Shown: positions 8,881 through 19,004 of the stretch, piece after piece
Numbering within the stretch: the stretch's first letter is position 1
How the letters are laid out: every line of letters begins with the position of its first letter
Origin: Sphingopyxis sp. 2PD
GTDB taxonomy: Bacteria > Pseudomonadota > Alphaproteobacteria > Sphingomonadales > Sphingomonadaceae
Assembly: GCF_005503695.1 (NCBI RefSeq)
Contig: NZ_SCMU01000012.1
Coordinates: 1 to 64,000, forward strand
Direction: 5' to 3'
Length of the DNA stretch: 64,000 bases
Position numbers and translations under genes: made by a program
The notes under the pieces: generated by a model
Told to the model about the DNA's origin: nothing
The model's database searches: none
What the model saw: only the letters and a program-made list of their open reading frames with translations

Positions 8881-10947
8881 TCATCCACTCCTGAGCAGCG
8901 GCACCGCCGCGTCGCGCTCGAACAGATAGAGGCAGTGCCGCACCGCCTCGCCGCGCGCGCCGTCCATCCCGCCGTCGCGTTCGACGAACAGCCGCGCATC
9001 GTCGTGCGCCACCGGTAACAGCCGTACCAATTGCTCGGCGCTCGCAAGCCCATAATCGGCGTCGCCCGACTGTTTCAGCCCCAGCAACTCGCCGCCGCCG
9101 CGCAGCTCCAGGTCCTTCTCGGCGATCACGAACCCGTCGTTCGTCTCGCGCATCAGCGCCAGCCGTTCGCGCGCGGTTTCGGACAGGTTTTGCGAGCGCA
9201 GCAACAGGCACACCGATTTCGCCGTGCCGCGCCCGACCCGTCCGCGCAGCTGGTGGAGCTGTGCGAGGCCGAAGCGGTCAGCATGTTCGACGATCATCAG
9301 GCTGGCGGCGGGAACATCGACCCCGACCTCGATCACCGTCGTCGCGACCAGCACCCCGATGTCGCCGGCCTGGAACCGCGCCATGACGTCATCCTTGTCC
9401 GGCCCTTTCATCCGCCCATGGACCAGCCCGACGCGGTCGGCGCCCAACCGCTCGCGCAGCAGCGCGGCGCGGTCCTCGGCAGCGGCGAGCTCGCTCGTCT
9501 CGCTCTCGGCAACCAGCGGGCAGACCCAATAGGCCTGCGCCCCTGTCGCCAGATGGCGCTCCAACCCGCCGACCACCTCATCAAGCCGGTCGACCGATAC
9601 GACGCGCGTATCAACCGGAGTGCGCCCCGGCGGCATTTCGTCGATCCGCGACACGTCCATCTCGCCATGATTGGCAAGTTGCAGGGTGCGGGGGATCGGG
9701 GTCGCGGTCATCACCAGCAGGTGCGGCGGCCGCGCCGCCTTCTGCGTGAGCATCAACCGCTGCGCGACGCCGAAGCGGTGCTGCTCGTCCACGACCACTA
9801 GCGCCAGATCGCGGTACGTCACCGCATCCTGAAAAATCGCGTGGGTGCCGACCAATATGTCGATGCTGCCGTCGGCAAGCCCCATCAGCGTCGATTCGCG
9901 CACCCGCCCCTTGTCGCGCCCGGTCAGGATCGCAATGTTCACCGGCAGTCCGGCGAGCATCGCCTGTAACGTCGCGAAATGCTGGCGCGCCAAAATCTCG
10001 GTCGGCGCGAGCAGCGCCGCCTGCGTTCCCGCCTCGACCGCCGCCAGCATCGCGCGCAGCGCGACCAGCGTCTTGCCCGATCCGACATCGCCTTGCAGCA
10101 TCCGCAGCATCGGGGTTTCGCGGCCCATGTCGGCGGCAATCTCGCGCCCCACCCGCTCCTGCGCGCCGGTCAGACCGAACGGCAGCCGCAGCGCACCCAC
10201 CAGCCGCCCGTCGCCGACCACCGCGCGCCCCTTGCGCTTGCGCAGCCCCTCGCGGATCAGCATCAGCGCGACCTGGCTGGCGAAAATCTCGTCATAGGCC
10301 AGCCGGTCGCGCGCCGCCGCATCCTGCGGGCTGGCGTGCGCGCGCGTCAGCGCCTCGCGCCACGCAGGCCAGTCGCGGCTGGTCAGCAGCGGGCCGTCGA
10401 TCCATTCGGCAAGTTCGGGGCGCCGTTCGAGCGCTATTTCGACCAGCTGCGACAGACGCGCGTTGGTCAGTCCTTCGGTCAGCGGATAGACGGGTTCGTG
10501 GATCGCGATCCCCGCTTCGTCGCCCGGCTCGACGACTTGGTCGGGATGGACGATCTGGCGCATCTCGCCATAGAGGTCGAGCCGCCCCGACACGCGGCGC
10601 TTCTCTCCGAGCGGGAACAGCTTGCGCGCGAGGCCCGAGGTCCGTCCGAAATAGACGAGCCGGACATGGTCGCCCGCACTGTCGAACGCCTCGACCCCGA
10701 AGGGCGCGCGTGGGGATCGGCCCGGACGATAGTCCTGCGCGGTCAGATCGACGATGATCGTCTGCCCCGCCTGCGCTTCGTCGAGCCGGTCGACCGGAAA
10801 ACGCGAGATCAATCCCGTCGGCAGGTGAAACAGTACATCCACGACGCGTTCCAGCCCCAGCCGCGTCAGCGGCTTGGCCAGCTGCGGGCCAACACCCTTC
10901 AGGTCTGTGAGCGCGGCAAAGAGCGGATTGAGGATTTCGGGTCGCAT
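8881..10947 (-). CDS. recG: ATP-dependent DNA helicase RecG
   Basis: A 688-residue superfamily 2 helicase that remodels stalled forks and branched DNA. The N-terminal wedge (OB-fold) domain occupies about 1-230. The Walker A motif GDVGSGKT lies near residue 285 and the DExH box DEQH near 385, followed by SATPIPRT-like (TATPIPRT) and the C-terminal helicase motif QLRGRVGRG. The reading frame stays open upstream for another 45 codons, but those run through the palindrome at 10975-11055; the ATG at 10947 gives the family N-terminus MRPEILNPLF and is preferred. Length fits RecG. Confidence 0.97.
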   Translation of the reverse strand: MRPEILNPLFAALTDLKGVGPQLAKPLTRLGLERVVDVLFHLPTGLISRFPVDRLDEAQAGQTIIVDLTAQDYRPGRSPRAPFGVEAFDSAGDHVRLVYFGRTSGLARKLFPLGEKRRVSGRLDLYGEMRQIVHPDQVVEPGDEAGIAIHEPVYPLTEGLTNARLSQLVEIALERRPELAEWIDGPLLTSRDWPAWREALTRAHASPQDAAARDRLAYDEIFASQVALMLIREGLRKRKGRAVVGDGRLVGALRLPFGLTGAQERVGREIAADMGRETPMLRMLQGDVGSGKTLVALRAMLAAVEAGTQAALLAPTEILARQHFATLQAMLAGLPVNIAILTGRDKGRVRESTLMGLADGSIDILVGTHAIFQDAVTYRDLALVVVDEQHRFGVAQRLMLTQKAARPPHLLVMTATPIPRTLQLANHGEMDVSRIDEMPPGRTPVDTRVVSVDRLDEVVGGLERHLATGAQAYWVCPLVAESETSELAAAEDRAALLRERLGADRVGLVHGRMKGPDKDDVMARFQAGDIGVLVATTVIEVGVDVPAASLMIVEHADRFGLAQLHQLRGRVGRGTAKSVCLLLRSQNLSETARERLALMRETNDGFVIAEKDLELRGGGELLGLKQSGDADYGLASAEQLVRLLPVAHDDARLFVERDGGMDGARGEAVRHCLYLFERDAAVPLLRSG

Positions 10948-10974
10948 GGCTAGGGCGTGTCTAGCCCCCACATT

Positions 10975-11055
10975 CCGTTCGTGTCGAGCGAAGTCGAGAC
11001 ACCCGGCCGGGTAGCGCTGTTGGTCGGGTGTCTCGACTTCGCTCGACACGAACGG
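10975..11055. repeat. Perfect 31-base inverted repeat between recG and sdhE
   Basis: Arms 10975-11005 and 11025-11055 (core TTCGTGTCGAGCGAAGTCGA) are exact complements with a 19-base spacer. Unlike the other repeats it lies between two divergent starts. It belongs to a different sequence family from the CTTGTCGAAG repeats. Confidence 0.9.
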
Positions 11056-11105
11056 ACGTGGTGATCTTCGTTGCTGAATCATTCGATCGGACTAAAAGGC
11101 CCGCC

Positions 11106-11366
11106 ATGACCGACCGCCTCAAACGCCTGAAATTCCGCGCCTGGCACCGCGGCACGCGCGAGGCCGATTATATGATTGGCGGCTTTTTCGATCGCTACGC
11201 CGCGACTTGGAGCGAGGAAGAGATCGCCTGGTACGAAATTGTCGTCGAAGAGGACGATGTCGACATCATGGCGTGGGCGCTGGGCACCGGCGAGCCGCCC
11301 GCGCATCTGGACCGCCCCGACATGATCGCCGCGATGCGCCGTCTGGACTATATACCGCTGCCATGA
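11106..11366 (+). CDS. sdhE: Succinate dehydrogenase assembly factor SdhE
   Basis: An 86-residue protein of the SdhE/Sdh5 family, which helps attach FAD covalently to the succinate dehydrogenase flavoprotein. The hallmark RG-x-x-E motif is in HRGTREADYMIGGF (about 16-29), followed by the acidic WYEIVVEEDDVDIMAW helix region typical of the family. The ATG at 11106 gives the family start MTDRLKRLKFR; upstream in-frame codons run into the palindrome. Its stop overlaps the mfd start as ATGA, so translation of the two is coupled. Confidence 0.93.
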   Translation: MTDRLKRLKFRAWHRGTREADYMIGGFFDRYAATWSEEEIAWYEIVVEEDDVDIMAWALGTGEPPAHLDRPDMIAAMRRLDYIPLP

Positions 11367-14300
11367 CCATATCTGCTGCCGACATCTTTGCCGCGATCGG
11401 ATCGGCAGCGGCGCCGCTGACGCTGGCGCGCGCCGCCGACGGGTTTTTGCCGCTGCTGCTCGCCGACCTGGCGCGCGCCAGCGACAAGAGGCTGGTCTAT
11501 GTCGCGACCGATGATGCGGCGATGCAGGCGATCGCCGACGCCGCGCCCTTCTTCGCGCCCGACCTGATCGTCCACCGCTTCCCGGCATGGGATTGCCTGC
11601 CCTATGACCGCGCCGGGCCGTCGATGCGGGTCAGCGCCGACCGGCTGGCGACGCTGTCGGCGCTGCAACAGCCCGCAAAACGCGGCGAGCTGCTCCTCAC
11701 CACCGTCGCTGCGATCACGCAGCGCACGCTCACCCCGTTCCGCATCCGCCAGCTCGCAACGACGCTTGCCGCGGGGCAACGGATCGACCGCGACGCGCTC
11801 GCCGAACTGCTCATCTCGAACGGCTTCAGCCGCGTCGATACCGTCGCTGATCAGGGCGAATTTGCCGTGCGCGGCGGCATTCTCGACCTGTTTCCCGCAG
11901 GCGAGGAGACCGGCCTGCGCGTCGACTTTTTCGGCGACGAGATCGAAAGCATCCGCCGCTTCGACCCCGCCGACCAGCGCAGCCTTGGCCCCGCCAAGGC
12001 GCTGCAACTGCTTCCAGCCGCCGAGACGTTGCTCGACCAGGATACGATCAAACGCTTCCGCTCGGGCTACCGCGACCTGTTCGGCGCGCAGGCGACGGGC
12101 GACCCGCTGTACCAGGCGGTCAGCGACGGGCGGCGGCAGGCCGGCATGGACCATTGGCTGCCGCTGTTCGAGGAGCGGCTGGCGACGCTGTTCGACCATA
12201 TCGACCCCGCGACCCCGGTGCTGCGCGGCCACCGCAGCGACGCGACGGCGGAGACGCGCTTTGCCGCGATCGCCGATTATCATGCGAACCGCGTCGCCGC
12301 CGAACGCGAATCGCCAGGCAGCTATCGCCCGTTGGCGCCCGAAACGCTGTATCTGAGCGAAGCCGAATGGGCCGGGGCGGCGGCGCAGCGCCCGATCCAC
12401 ATCGTGACGCCGTTCGACGTTCCGCCGGGCGCGAGCATCGTCGACCTCGAGACCTTTGCCGCGCGCGATTTCACCCCCGAACGCGCCGCCGACCTCAATG
12501 TCTATGACAAGGTCGCCGATCATCTGTCGGACGAGCGCCGCAAGGGCCGCAAGACGATCATCGCCAGCTATTCGGAAGGGGCGCGGGATCGCCTGTCAGG
12601 GCTGCTGCGCGAGCATGGGGTGACCTCGCTAGCCCCTGCCGATAGTTGGCAGGAAGCGCTCGGGACCGCATCCACCGAGAGCGGCGGCGCGACCGCGATG
12701 GTGGTCCTCCCGCTCGACCACGGCTTTGCCTCCGACGCCATCAGCCTGCTCACCGAACAGGATATTCTCGGCGAGCGCCTCGTCCGCCGCCAGAAGCGCC
12801 GCAAAAGCGCCGACGCCTTCCTCGCCGAACTTGCGACACTCAGCGTCGGCGACCTCGTCGTTCATCTCGACCATGGCATCGGGCGCTATGAAGGGCTGAC
12901 CTCGATCCCGGTCGGGAGCAGCCCGCACGACTGCGTCGCGCTGACCTATGCGGGCGGCGACAAGCTGTACGTCCCGGTCGAAAATCTCGACGTGCTGTCG
13001 CGCTATGGCGGCGAGAGCGACGAGGTCGCGCTCGACCGCCTCGGCGGCGAGGCGTGGCAGCGCCGCAAGGCGCGGATGAAGGAACGCATCCGCGAGATCG
13101 CGGGCGAATTGCTCGCGACCGCGGCGCAGCGCGCGCTGCGTTCGGGCGAAGTGCTGGCGCAGGACGCGGCCTACCCCGCCTTCGCCGACCGCTTCCCCTA
13201 TCAGGAAACCGAAGACCAGGATCGCGCGATCGGCGACGTGCTCGCCGACATGGCGTCGGGCAAGCCGATGGACCGGCTGGTGTGCGGCGACGTCGGCTTC
13301 GGCAAGACCGAGGTTGCGCTCCGCGCCGCCTTTGTCGCCGCAATGGCCGGGGTGCAGGTGGCGGTCGTCGTGCCGACCACCCTGCTTGCGCGTCAGCATT
13401 TCACGAACTTCGTCGAGCGTTTCAAAGGTTTCCCGGTCAACATCGGGCGGCTGTCGCGCCTCGTCCCCGCGGGCGAAGCGCAAAAGACGCGCGACGGCCT
13501 GGCCAGCGGTCATGTCGATATCGTTGTCGGCACCCATGCGGTGATCGCCAAATCGGTCGAGTTCAAGAACCTCGGCCTCGTCATCGTCGACGAGGAACAA
13601 AGGTTCGGCGTCGTCCACAAGGAGCGCCTGAAACAGCTCAAGACCGACGTTCATGTGCTAACGCTGACCGCTACCCCGATTCCGCGCACCTTGCAGATGG
13701 CGATGTCGGGACTGCGCGAGCTCAGCGTGATCCAGACGCCGCCGGTCGATCGCCTCGCGGTGCGCACTTATGTGGCGCCGTGGGATGCGGTGGTGCTGCG
13801 CGAAGCGCTGCTGCGCGAGCATGATCGCGGCGGGCAAAGCTTCTTCGTCGTCCCGCGGATCAAGGACCTGCCCGACATCGAGGAATTTCTGCGCAACCGC
13901 GTGCCCGAGGTCAAATATGTGGTCGCGCATGGCCAGATGACCCCGACCGAGGTCGAGGACCGGATGAGCGCCTTTTACGACCGCAAATATGACGTGCTGC
14001 TGTCGACGACGATCGTTGAAAGCGGCCTCGACATCCCGAGCGCCAATACGCTGATCATCCACCGCGCCGACCGTTTCGGCCTCGCCCAGCTGTACCAGCT
14101 GCGTGGCCGCGTCGGGCGCGGCAAGACGCGCGCCTATGCGTATCTGACGACCCCCGAACATGGCGCGATCACCGACACCGCCGAAAAACGGCTCAAGCTG
14201 CTCGGCGATCTCGACACGCTGGGTGCGGGGTTCCAGCTCGCGAGCCACGATCTCGACATTCGCGGCGCGGGCAATCTGGTCGGCGACGAGCAGTCGGGGC

Positions 14301-14857
14301 ATATCCGCGAGGTCGGCTTCGAACTGTACCAGTCGATGCTGGAAGAGGCGATCCTGGTCGCCAAGGCCGAGGGGGCGGGCAAACTGCCGCCGCGCGAGGC
14401 TTTGTCACCGGTCATCACCGTCGACGCACCGATCCTGATCCCCGAGGATTATGTCCCCGACCTGCCGCTGCGCATGGCGCTCTATCGCCGCCTGAACGAT
14501 GCCGCGGACCGCGCCGCGCTCGACGCCTTCGCCGCCGAAATGATCGACCGCTTCGGGCCGCTGCCGCCCGAAACCGCCAACCTGGTCCAGCTGATGGAGA
14601 TCAAGGCCAATGCGAAGCTGGCGGGCATCGCCAAACTCGACGTCGGGAGCAAGGGGGCGCTGGTCAGCTTCCACAGCGACCAGTTCGCCAACGTCCCCGG
14701 GCTGATCGCCTATGTCGAGCGGCTGAAAGGCCGCGCGCGCATCCGCCCCGACAACAAGCTGTCGGTCAGTGGCGACTGGATGAGCACCGGGGCGCGATTG
14801 AACGGTGCGCTGCAATTGTCGAAGGGTTTGGGGAAGCTCGCGCGGCAGGCGGGCTAG
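11363..14857 (+). CDS. mfd: Transcription-repair coupling factor Mfd
   Basis: A 1164-residue translocase that removes stalled RNA polymerase from damaged DNA and recruits UvrA. The N-terminal UvrB-like region occupies about 1-330. The RNA-polymerase-interacting CarD-like domain begins around residue 494 ([17 protein letters not shown]). The motor follows, with Walker A GDVGFGKT near 642-649 and the DEEQ box at about 743-746, then [17 protein letters not shown] and the C-terminal TRCF domain (about 1020-1120). A longer in-frame ORF exists upstream but only as a shadow of sdhE; the ATG at 11363, overlapping the sdhE stop, is the real start. Length is normal. Confidence 0.97.
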   Translation: MTISAADIFAAIGSAAAPLTLARAADGFLPLLLADLARASDKRLVYVATDDAAMQAIADAAPFFAPDLIVHRFPAWDCLPYDRAGPSMRVSADRLATLSALQQPAKRGELLLTTVAAITQRTLTPFRIRQLATTLAAGQRIDRDALAELLISNGFSRVDTVADQGEFAVRGGILDLFPAGEETGLRVDFFGDEIESIRRFDPADQRSLGPAKALQLLPAAETLLDQDTIKRFRSGYRDLFGAQATGDPLYQAVSDGRRQAGMDHWLPLFEERLATLFDHIDPATPVLRGHRSDATAETRFAAIADYHANRVAAERESPGSYRPLAPETLYLSEAEWAGAAAQRPIHIVTPFDVPPGASIVDLETFAARDFTPERAADLNVYDKVADHLSDERRKGRKTIIASYSEGARDRLSGLLREHGVTSLAPADSWQEALGTASTESGGATAMVVLPLDHGFASDAISLLTEQDILGERLVRRQKRRKSADAFLAELATLSVGDLVVHLDHGIGRYEGLTSIPVGSSPHDCVALTYAGGDKLYVPVENLDVLSRYGGESDEVALDRLGGEAWQRRKARMKERIREIAGELLATAAQRALRSGEVLAQDAAYPAFADRFPYQETEDQDRAIGDVLADMASGKPMDRLVCGDVGFGKTEVALRAAFVAAMAGVQVAVVVPTTLLARQHFTNFVERFKGFPVNIGRLSRLVPAGEAQKTRDGLASGHVDIVVGTHAVIAKSVEFKNLGLVIVDEEQRFGVVHKERLKQLKTDVHVLTLTATPIPRTLQMAMSGLRELSVIQTPPVDRLAVRTYVAPWDAVVLREALLREHDRGGQSFFVVPRIKDLPDIEEFLRNRVPEVKYVVAHGQMTPTEVEDRMSAFYDRKYDVLLSTTIVESGLDIPSANTLIIHRADRFGLAQLYQLRGRVGRGKTRAYAYLTTPEHGAITDTAEKRLKLLGDLDTLGAGFQLASHDLDIRGAGNLVGDEQSGHIREVGFELYQSMLEEAILVAKAEGAGKLPPREALSPVITVDAPILIPEDYVPDLPLRMALYRRLNDAADRAALDAFAAEMIDRFGPLPPETANLVQLMEIKANAKLAGIAKLDVGSKGALVSFHSDQFANVPGLIAYVERLKGRARIRPDNKLSVSGDWMSTGARLNGALQLSKGLGKLARQAG

Positions 14858-14890
14858 AAACCGTCCGGTTCAACCGCATCGTCCATCATT

Positions 14891-14955
14891 GTAGCCCTGA
14901 GCTTGTCGAAGGGCGCTTGTCGCCGATAGGCGCCCTTCGACAAGCTCAGGGCTAC
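14891..14955. repeat. Perfect 26-base inverted repeat, second copy of the 8794 family
   Basis: Arms 14891-14916 and 14930-14955 are exact complements with a 13-base spacer. The arm sequence GTAGCCCTGAGCTTGTCGAA is identical to part of the repeat at 8794-8860, while the loops differ. It lies between the convergent stops of mfd and the EAL gene. Confidence 0.9.
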
Positions 14956-14980
14956 GGTTCCACTCGGGCCGGGGCGACGA

Positions 14981-16177
14981 CTATCCCATCAACCCCGGCA
15001 ACTGATTCCCCGGCACCGGCCCCGACTTCAAAAACCCTTGCCAGGTCGCGACCCCCAGTTCGCGCAGCCGTTCCAGCTGGCGCTGATTCTCGATCCCCTC
15101 GGCCACCACCAACAGCCCCAGCGCGCGCGCGAGATCGACGATCGCGCGGACGACGATGCGGTCGCGGTCGCTGCCGTCGATGGTGCGGGTGAAGCCGCTG
15201 TCGATCTTCAGATAATCGATCGGCAGCCGCGCGAGCAGCGACAGGCTGGAATAGCCCGTCCCGAAATCGTCGATCGCGATCGCACAGCCCAGCGCGCGGA
15301 TTTGCGCCAATTGCTCGGCAGCGCTCGCCGGATCGCTCAGCATCGCCTGTTCGGTCAGCTCGAGCGTCAGCCGGTCTGGATCGACCTGCGCCGCTTTCGC
15401 CATGGCGGCGAACCGCCCCGCAAATTCGGGGTCACCGAGATCGGCGGCGGTGATGTTGAGCGACACGCGCAGTTTCGCCAGCGCCCGCGGCCATTTCGCC
15501 ATTTCGGCGAGCGCGACGCGGTGCGCATGCTCGGTGAGCTCGCATTCCAGCCGCGCGGCGCGCGCCGCGGTGACCAGCGGCCCCGCGCCGAGCAGGCCGA
15601 GCTCGGGATGCTGCCAGCGCAGCAGCGCCTCGACCCCGACCATCTCGCCGGTGCCGACATCATATTGCGGCTGGTAATGGATCAGCACCTCGTCGCCCGA
15701 TAGCGCCGCATGGACCATAACACCATCGCGCGCCGACGCCGGGCGCGACAGCTGTTCCCCCGCATTGCGCAGTTGCTCGGCCACCGATTCGTCGCGCGTG
15801 ATCAGCGCCGCAGCGATGCGGATCGACAGGCGGCCGTTCGGATCGCCGACGATCGGTTCGGCCAGCGCGACATGCAGCGCGCGTTCCTGCGCGCGGAGTG
15901 CCCCCAGCGACATGGGCGTCGATGGCACGATCAGGAAGCGTGGCCCGTCGAGTCGATCGACGCACGATCCCGGCCCGAATTCGTCGCTGGCGAAATTTTC
16001 CAGCCGTCGCCCGATTTCATCGAGCACCGCATCACCCGTCGCGGTCCCCGCGCTGCTGTTGATCCGGGCCATCTGGTCGATCTGGACCAGAATGACGCCG
16101 GCATCGGCGTCGTGGCGGTTATGCAAACCTTCGAGTTTACGGACGCACGCGGAAAGGGTTTCGGACAAGCGATTCAT
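14981..16177 (-). CDS. Degenerate GGDEF plus EAL domain protein (c-di-GMP phosphodiesterase)
   Basis: A 398-residue cytosolic protein. Residues about 15-135 align with a GGDEF domain, but the signature is degraded (VDRLDGPRFL where SGGDEF is expected), so cyclase activity is unlikely. The EAL domain (about 150-395) is intact: EALLRW near 183, LNIT, ELTEQ, DDFGTGYSS near 301, LKID, AEGIEN and a QGF end motif, which cover the usual metal and substrate residues. It should therefore hydrolyse c-di-GMP, perhaps with the GGDEF remnant as a regulatory GTP-binding unit. No sensor or membrane domain is present. The ATG at 16177 is preferred; an in-frame start at 16207 would overlap moaA. It is divergent from moaA. 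Confidence 0.9.
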   Translation of the reverse strand: MNRLSETLSACVRKLEGLHNRHDADAGVILVQIDQMARINSSAGTATGDAVLDEIGRRLENFASDEFGPGSCVDRLDGPRFLIVPSTPMSLGALRAQERALHVALAEPIVGDPNGRLSIRIAAALITRDESVAEQLRNAGEQLSRPASARDGVMVHAALSGDEVLIHYQPQYDVGTGEMVGVEALLRWQHPELGLLGAGPLVTAARAARLECELTEHAHRVALAEMAKWPRALAKLRVSLNITAADLGDPEFAGRFAAMAKAAQVDPDRLTLELTEQAMLSDPASAAEQLAQIRALGCAIAIDDFGTGYSSLSLLARLPIDYLKIDSGFTRTIDGSDRDRIVVRAIVDLARALGLLVVAEGIENQRQLERLRELGVATWQGFLKSGPVPGNQLPGLMG

Positions 16178-16230
16178 GGCGTCTCCGTAGCAGGCTTTGC
16201 TTGCCAAGTTCCTGCCTTTTGCATCACAAG

Positions 16231-17253
16231 GTGCCTGTGGCTGTCACATTTTCCCAACCTGCCGGATCGACGGCGCCTCTGATCGACGGCCATGGTCGGC
16301 GGATCAATTACTTACGCCTGTCGGTGACCGATCGCTGCGACCTGCGCTGTCGTTATTGCATGGCCGAAGACATGACCTTCCTGCCCAAATCGGCAGTGCT
16401 GAGCATCGAGGAAATGGGCGAGCTCGCCGAACGCTTCGTCGCGCGCGGGATTCGCCGGATCCGCCTGACCGGCGGCGAGCCGCTGGTTCGGCGGGGGATC
16501 GACACGCTCGCGGCGCGGCTGGGCGCGATGATCGGGCACGGGCTCGATGAACTTACCCTCACGACCAACGGCATGCGGCTCGCCGAATATGCGCCAATGC
16601 TCGCGGCGGCGGGCGTACGCCGCATCAACGTCAGCCTGGACACGCTCGATCCCGCCGCCTTTCGCCACATCACGCGCGTCGGCGACCTCGATGTCGCGCT
16701 CGGCGGAATTGCCGCGGCGCGCGCGGCGGGGATCGCGGTCAAGATCAATATGGTGGCGCTCGCGGGGCTCAACGAAGACCAGCTGCTCCCGATGCTCGAT
16801 TATTGCGCCGCCACCGGCTGCGACCTCACGCTCATCGAAACGATGCCACTGGGCGAGGTCGAGGCCGACCGCAGCGACCATTATATCCCGCTCCATCATT
16901 TCATCGCACCGCTGCGCGATACGCACGCGCTCTATCCGGTCGACAAGCGCACCGGCGGCCCGGCGCGTTATTTCGCGATCGAGGGTAGCCCCGTGACATT
17001 GGGCCTGATCACCCCGCTCAGCGACAATTTCTGCACGACGTGCAACCGGATCCGCCTGACCGTCGAAGGACGCATCTATATGTGCCTCGGCCAGGACGAC
17101 CATATCGACCTGCGCGCGGCGCTGCGCGAGCGCGGCGATGTCGACGGCTTGATTGATGCCGCATTGGCTGGCAAACCCCGCGCGCATGACTTTCATATCG
17201 AACGAAAGTCCACACCGGCGGTCGCGCGTCATATGAGTGCAACGGGCGGCTGA
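16231..17253 (+). CDS. moaA: GTP 3',8-cyclase MoaA
   Basis: A 340-residue radical SAM enzyme for the first step of molybdenum cofactor synthesis, converting GTP to 3',8-cyclo-7,8-dihydro-GTP. The SAM cluster motif CDLRCRYC has C36, C40 and C43. The second cluster uses C268, C271 and C285 (FCTTCNRIRLT and MCLG). The protein ends in the conserved Gly-Gly tail (ATGG) needed by MoaA. The start is uncertain: GTG at 16231 is preferred, but TTG at 16201 and GTG at 16237 are also in frame. The nadK-like gene begins 25 bases downstream. Confidence 0.95.
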   Translation: MPVAVTFSQPAGSTAPLIDGHGRRINYLRLSVTDRCDLRCRYCMAEDMTFLPKSAVLSIEEMGELAERFVARGIRRIRLTGGEPLVRRGIDTLAARLGAMIGHGLDELTLTTNGMRLAEYAPMLAAAGVRRINVSLDTLDPAAFRHITRVGDLDVALGGIAAARAAGIAVKINMVALAGLNEDQLLPMLDYCAATGCDLTLIETMPLGEVEADRSDHYIPLHHFIAPLRDTHALYPVDKRTGGPARYFAIEGSPVTLGLITPLSDNFCTTCNRIRLTVEGRIYMCLGQDDHIDLRAALRERGDVDGLIDAALAGKPRAHDFHIERKSTPAVARHMSATGG

Positions 17254-17278
17254 CACTCCGCCTTCTGGGGGAAGCTTA

Positions 17279-18049
17279 ATGCAACGCAAGATCGCGCTCG
17301 TCGCATCGAACGCGCCCGCGGCGATGGAAGCCGAAGCCGAATTGCGCCCGCTCTACGACTTTGTCGATCTGAACGAGGCCGATTTGCTGATCGCGCTCGG
17401 CGGCGACGGCTTCCTGCTCCACATGCTGCACCAGCTGCTCGACCAGCGCCGCAGCCTGCCGGTGTTCGGGATGAACCGCGGCACGATCGGCTTCCTGATG
17501 AACGAGTTTCGCGTCGAGGGGCTGCTCGACCGGATCGCGGCGGCGCGCCCCTTCCTCATCCACCCGCTGGCGGGCGACATCACGACGATCAGCGGCGAAC
17601 GGCACATCCTGCCCGCGATCAACGAGATTTCGCTGCTTCGCGAAACGCGCCAGGCCGCCAAGCTCGAAGTGCTGATCAACGAAAAGACGATGCTCGAGGA
17701 ACTGGCGTGCGACGGCGTGCTCGTCGCGACCCCCGCCGGGTCGACCGCCTACAATCTCAGCGCCAATGGCCCGATCCTGCCGCTCGAATCGGAAATGCTG
17801 GCGTTGACCCCGATCAGCCCCTTCCGCCCGCGGCGCTGGCGCGGCGCGCTGGTCCCCGAATCGACCAGCATCCGCTTCAACGTCCGCGAAGCGGCGAAAC
17901 GCCCGGTCAGCGCGGTCGCCGACCAACGCGAAATCCGCGACGTAAAGACGGTGCTGGTCACCACCGACCGCAGCCGACCGCTGACTTTGCTGTTCGACCC
18001 CGACCAGGGATTGGACGAACGCATCGCAATGGAACAATTTATCGTCTGA
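17279..18049 (+). CDS. nadK: NAD kinase
   Basis: A 256-residue enzyme that phosphorylates NAD to NADP. The GGDG motif is at 41-44 (ALGGDGFLLHML) and the second conserved region is FGMNRGTIGFLMN (about 62-74). The NE-S and SAYNLSANGPI-like segment (STAYNLSANGP near 157-167) matches the family. The start at 17279 follows GGGGGAAGC, a reasonable ribosome site. It probably forms a unit with moaA, although no functional link is obvious. Length is typical of alphaproteobacterial NAD kinases. Confidence 0.95.
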   Translation: MQRKIALVASNAPAAMEAEAELRPLYDFVDLNEADLLIALGGDGFLLHMLHQLLDQRRSLPVFGMNRGTIGFLMNEFRVEGLLDRIAAARPFLIHPLAGDITTISGERHILPAINEISLLRETRQAAKLEVLINEKTMLEELACDGVLVATPAGSTAYNLSANGPILPLESEMLALTPISPFRPRRWRGALVPESTSIRFNVREAAKRPVSAVADQREIRDVKTVLVTTDRSRPLTLLFDPDQGLDERIAMEQFIV

Positions 18050-18132
18050 GCGAGACAATTCGCGCCAAAACCCCCTTGATAAAGTTGGCGGCACGCGGCA
18101 AAGGGGCCGCCTTGCCCGCATCAGCGGGGTGT

Positions 18133-18207
18133 TCCTCGGTAGCTCAGCGGTAGAGCAATCGACTGTTAATCGATCGGTCGTAGGTTCGAATCCTACCCGG
18201 GGAGCCA
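18133..18207 (+). tRNA. tRNA-Asn (GTT anticodon)
   Basis: A complete 75-base cloverleaf with encoded CCA. The acceptor stem pairs TCCTCGG (18133-18139) with CCGGGGA (18197-18203), and the discriminator is G. The D arm is AGCTCAGCGGTAGAGC. The anticodon stem ATCGA/TCGAT encloses the loop CTGTTAA with GTT at 18165-18167. The T arm is GTAGG-TTCGAAT-CCTAC. An accessory islet begins directly after it. No second copy of its 3' end was found near the right boundary of the islet. Confidence 0.97.
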
Positions 18208-18668
18208 TTTCTTCATTCGCTGCTTGAGCCGCCCACTAAAGAGCGCAAGTTGACCCGTTCAAGGGCGCTTCTGACCCAATAAAGAGCGTTTTTTGGCTTT
18301 TTGAGGGGTGTGAGCAGATCATCGGCCATCATGAAGGCCTATTGAGATGGACTAAAGACCTGCATGTCTTTGCCCCTCACAATTTAAATTTCACGTATGC
18401 GACCAACTCGGGCGACCGCGAGCGGCCTGATTCTGCCCCACGCATTTCGCCTCACAGCACTGTTATAATCGACATAGAGACATGCTCCGCGCGAGATCTG
18501 GCGATGGGCAGCTAACTGATAATCGAATAATATCCTTGTCGTTGGTTTCGATCCCCGACCCAAGTCTCCTGCCGACCATCGGATACAACCAAATCAGTTC
18601 ATTCTCATCGTGACGCCGCAAGGCGAATATGGTTAGATGCTTGCCTTCATGCGGGAGGAGGGGCGCGC
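18208..18668. other. Non-coding stretch after tRNA-Asn
   Basis: About 460 bases without a supportable gene. It is visibly less GC-rich than the flanks and marks the left side of the accessory islet. Near the tRNA are GAGCGC, AAGTTGACCCGTTCAAGGGC and a T-run (GCGTTTTTTGGCTTTTTGAG, about 18286-18305) that could terminate the tRNA transcript. A minus-strand reading frame at 18463-18816 covers part of it but looks spurious. GGGAGGAGGGG just before 18669 is a strong ribosome site for the next gene. Confidence 0.5.
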
Positions 18669-19004
18669 ATGACCTATTGGGAATTAGCGCGGCTTTCGAT
18701 CGAGGCAATGGTCGCGGACAAGCATTCGGAAAGTTCCGAAAACTGGTCTGCAATTGTGCCCATGAGCGTGGCAGACGGCTGGGGGCTCGACCTCGCGCGT
18801 TGGTCGACGGAAGCACAGATCATCATCAAGAATTTCGAGGCGCGTATTGAGAGAAAGCTCTCGATTCCAAAAAGCGCGGTCGTAACGGCTGGTGAAAAAT
18901 CACTCGACGAATTCCAGGCGTATTTGACCGCGAAGGCCAGCGTGACCGAAACGCGGCTTATTTATTATCAGACCAAGGCGCTGCTTGCGGAGTGGGGCGA
19001 ATGA
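18669..19004 (+). CDS. Hypothetical protein, islet gene 1
   Basis: A 111-residue protein not recognised as any family. It has no signal peptide or membrane segment and looks mostly helical, with the notable stretch WSTEAQIIIKNFEARIERKL near 45-64. The ribosome site GGGAGGAGGGG a few bases before the ATG is unusually strong. Its stop overlaps the start of the next gene as ATGA, so the two are translationally coupled and probably act together. Base composition is lower in GC than the surrounding core genes, consistent with horizontal acquisition. Confidence 0.6.
   Translation: MTYWELARLSIEAMVADKHSESSENWSAIVPMSVADGWGLDLARWSTEAQIIIKNFEARIERKLSIPKSAVVTAGEKSLDEFQAYLTAKASVTETRLIYYQTKALLAEWGE

Noticed and set aside
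11207-11362. N-terminal extension of mfd
   Set aside because: These codons overlap sdhE in another frame and are Arg-rich without similarity to Mfd; the ATG at 11363 is the natural start.
17276-18208. Minus-strand ORF starting in the tRNA
   Set aside because: The N-terminal APRVGFEPTTDRLT is the well-known spurious translation of an antisense tRNA; the rest is antisense to NAD kinase.
18235-18310. Possible insertion-sequence end (repeated TTGACCC/CTGACCC and GAGCGC segments)
   Set aside because: Similar strings occur in IS21-type ends, but there is no transposase, no matching opposite end and no target duplication.
18463-18816. Minus-strand ORF of 117 codons after tRNA-Asn
   Set aside because: Its first half is antisense to the better supported gene at 18669, which has a strong ribosome site. 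The second half reads somewhat protein-like (LTIFALRRHDENELIWLYPM) and could be a gene remnant, but nothing confirms it.
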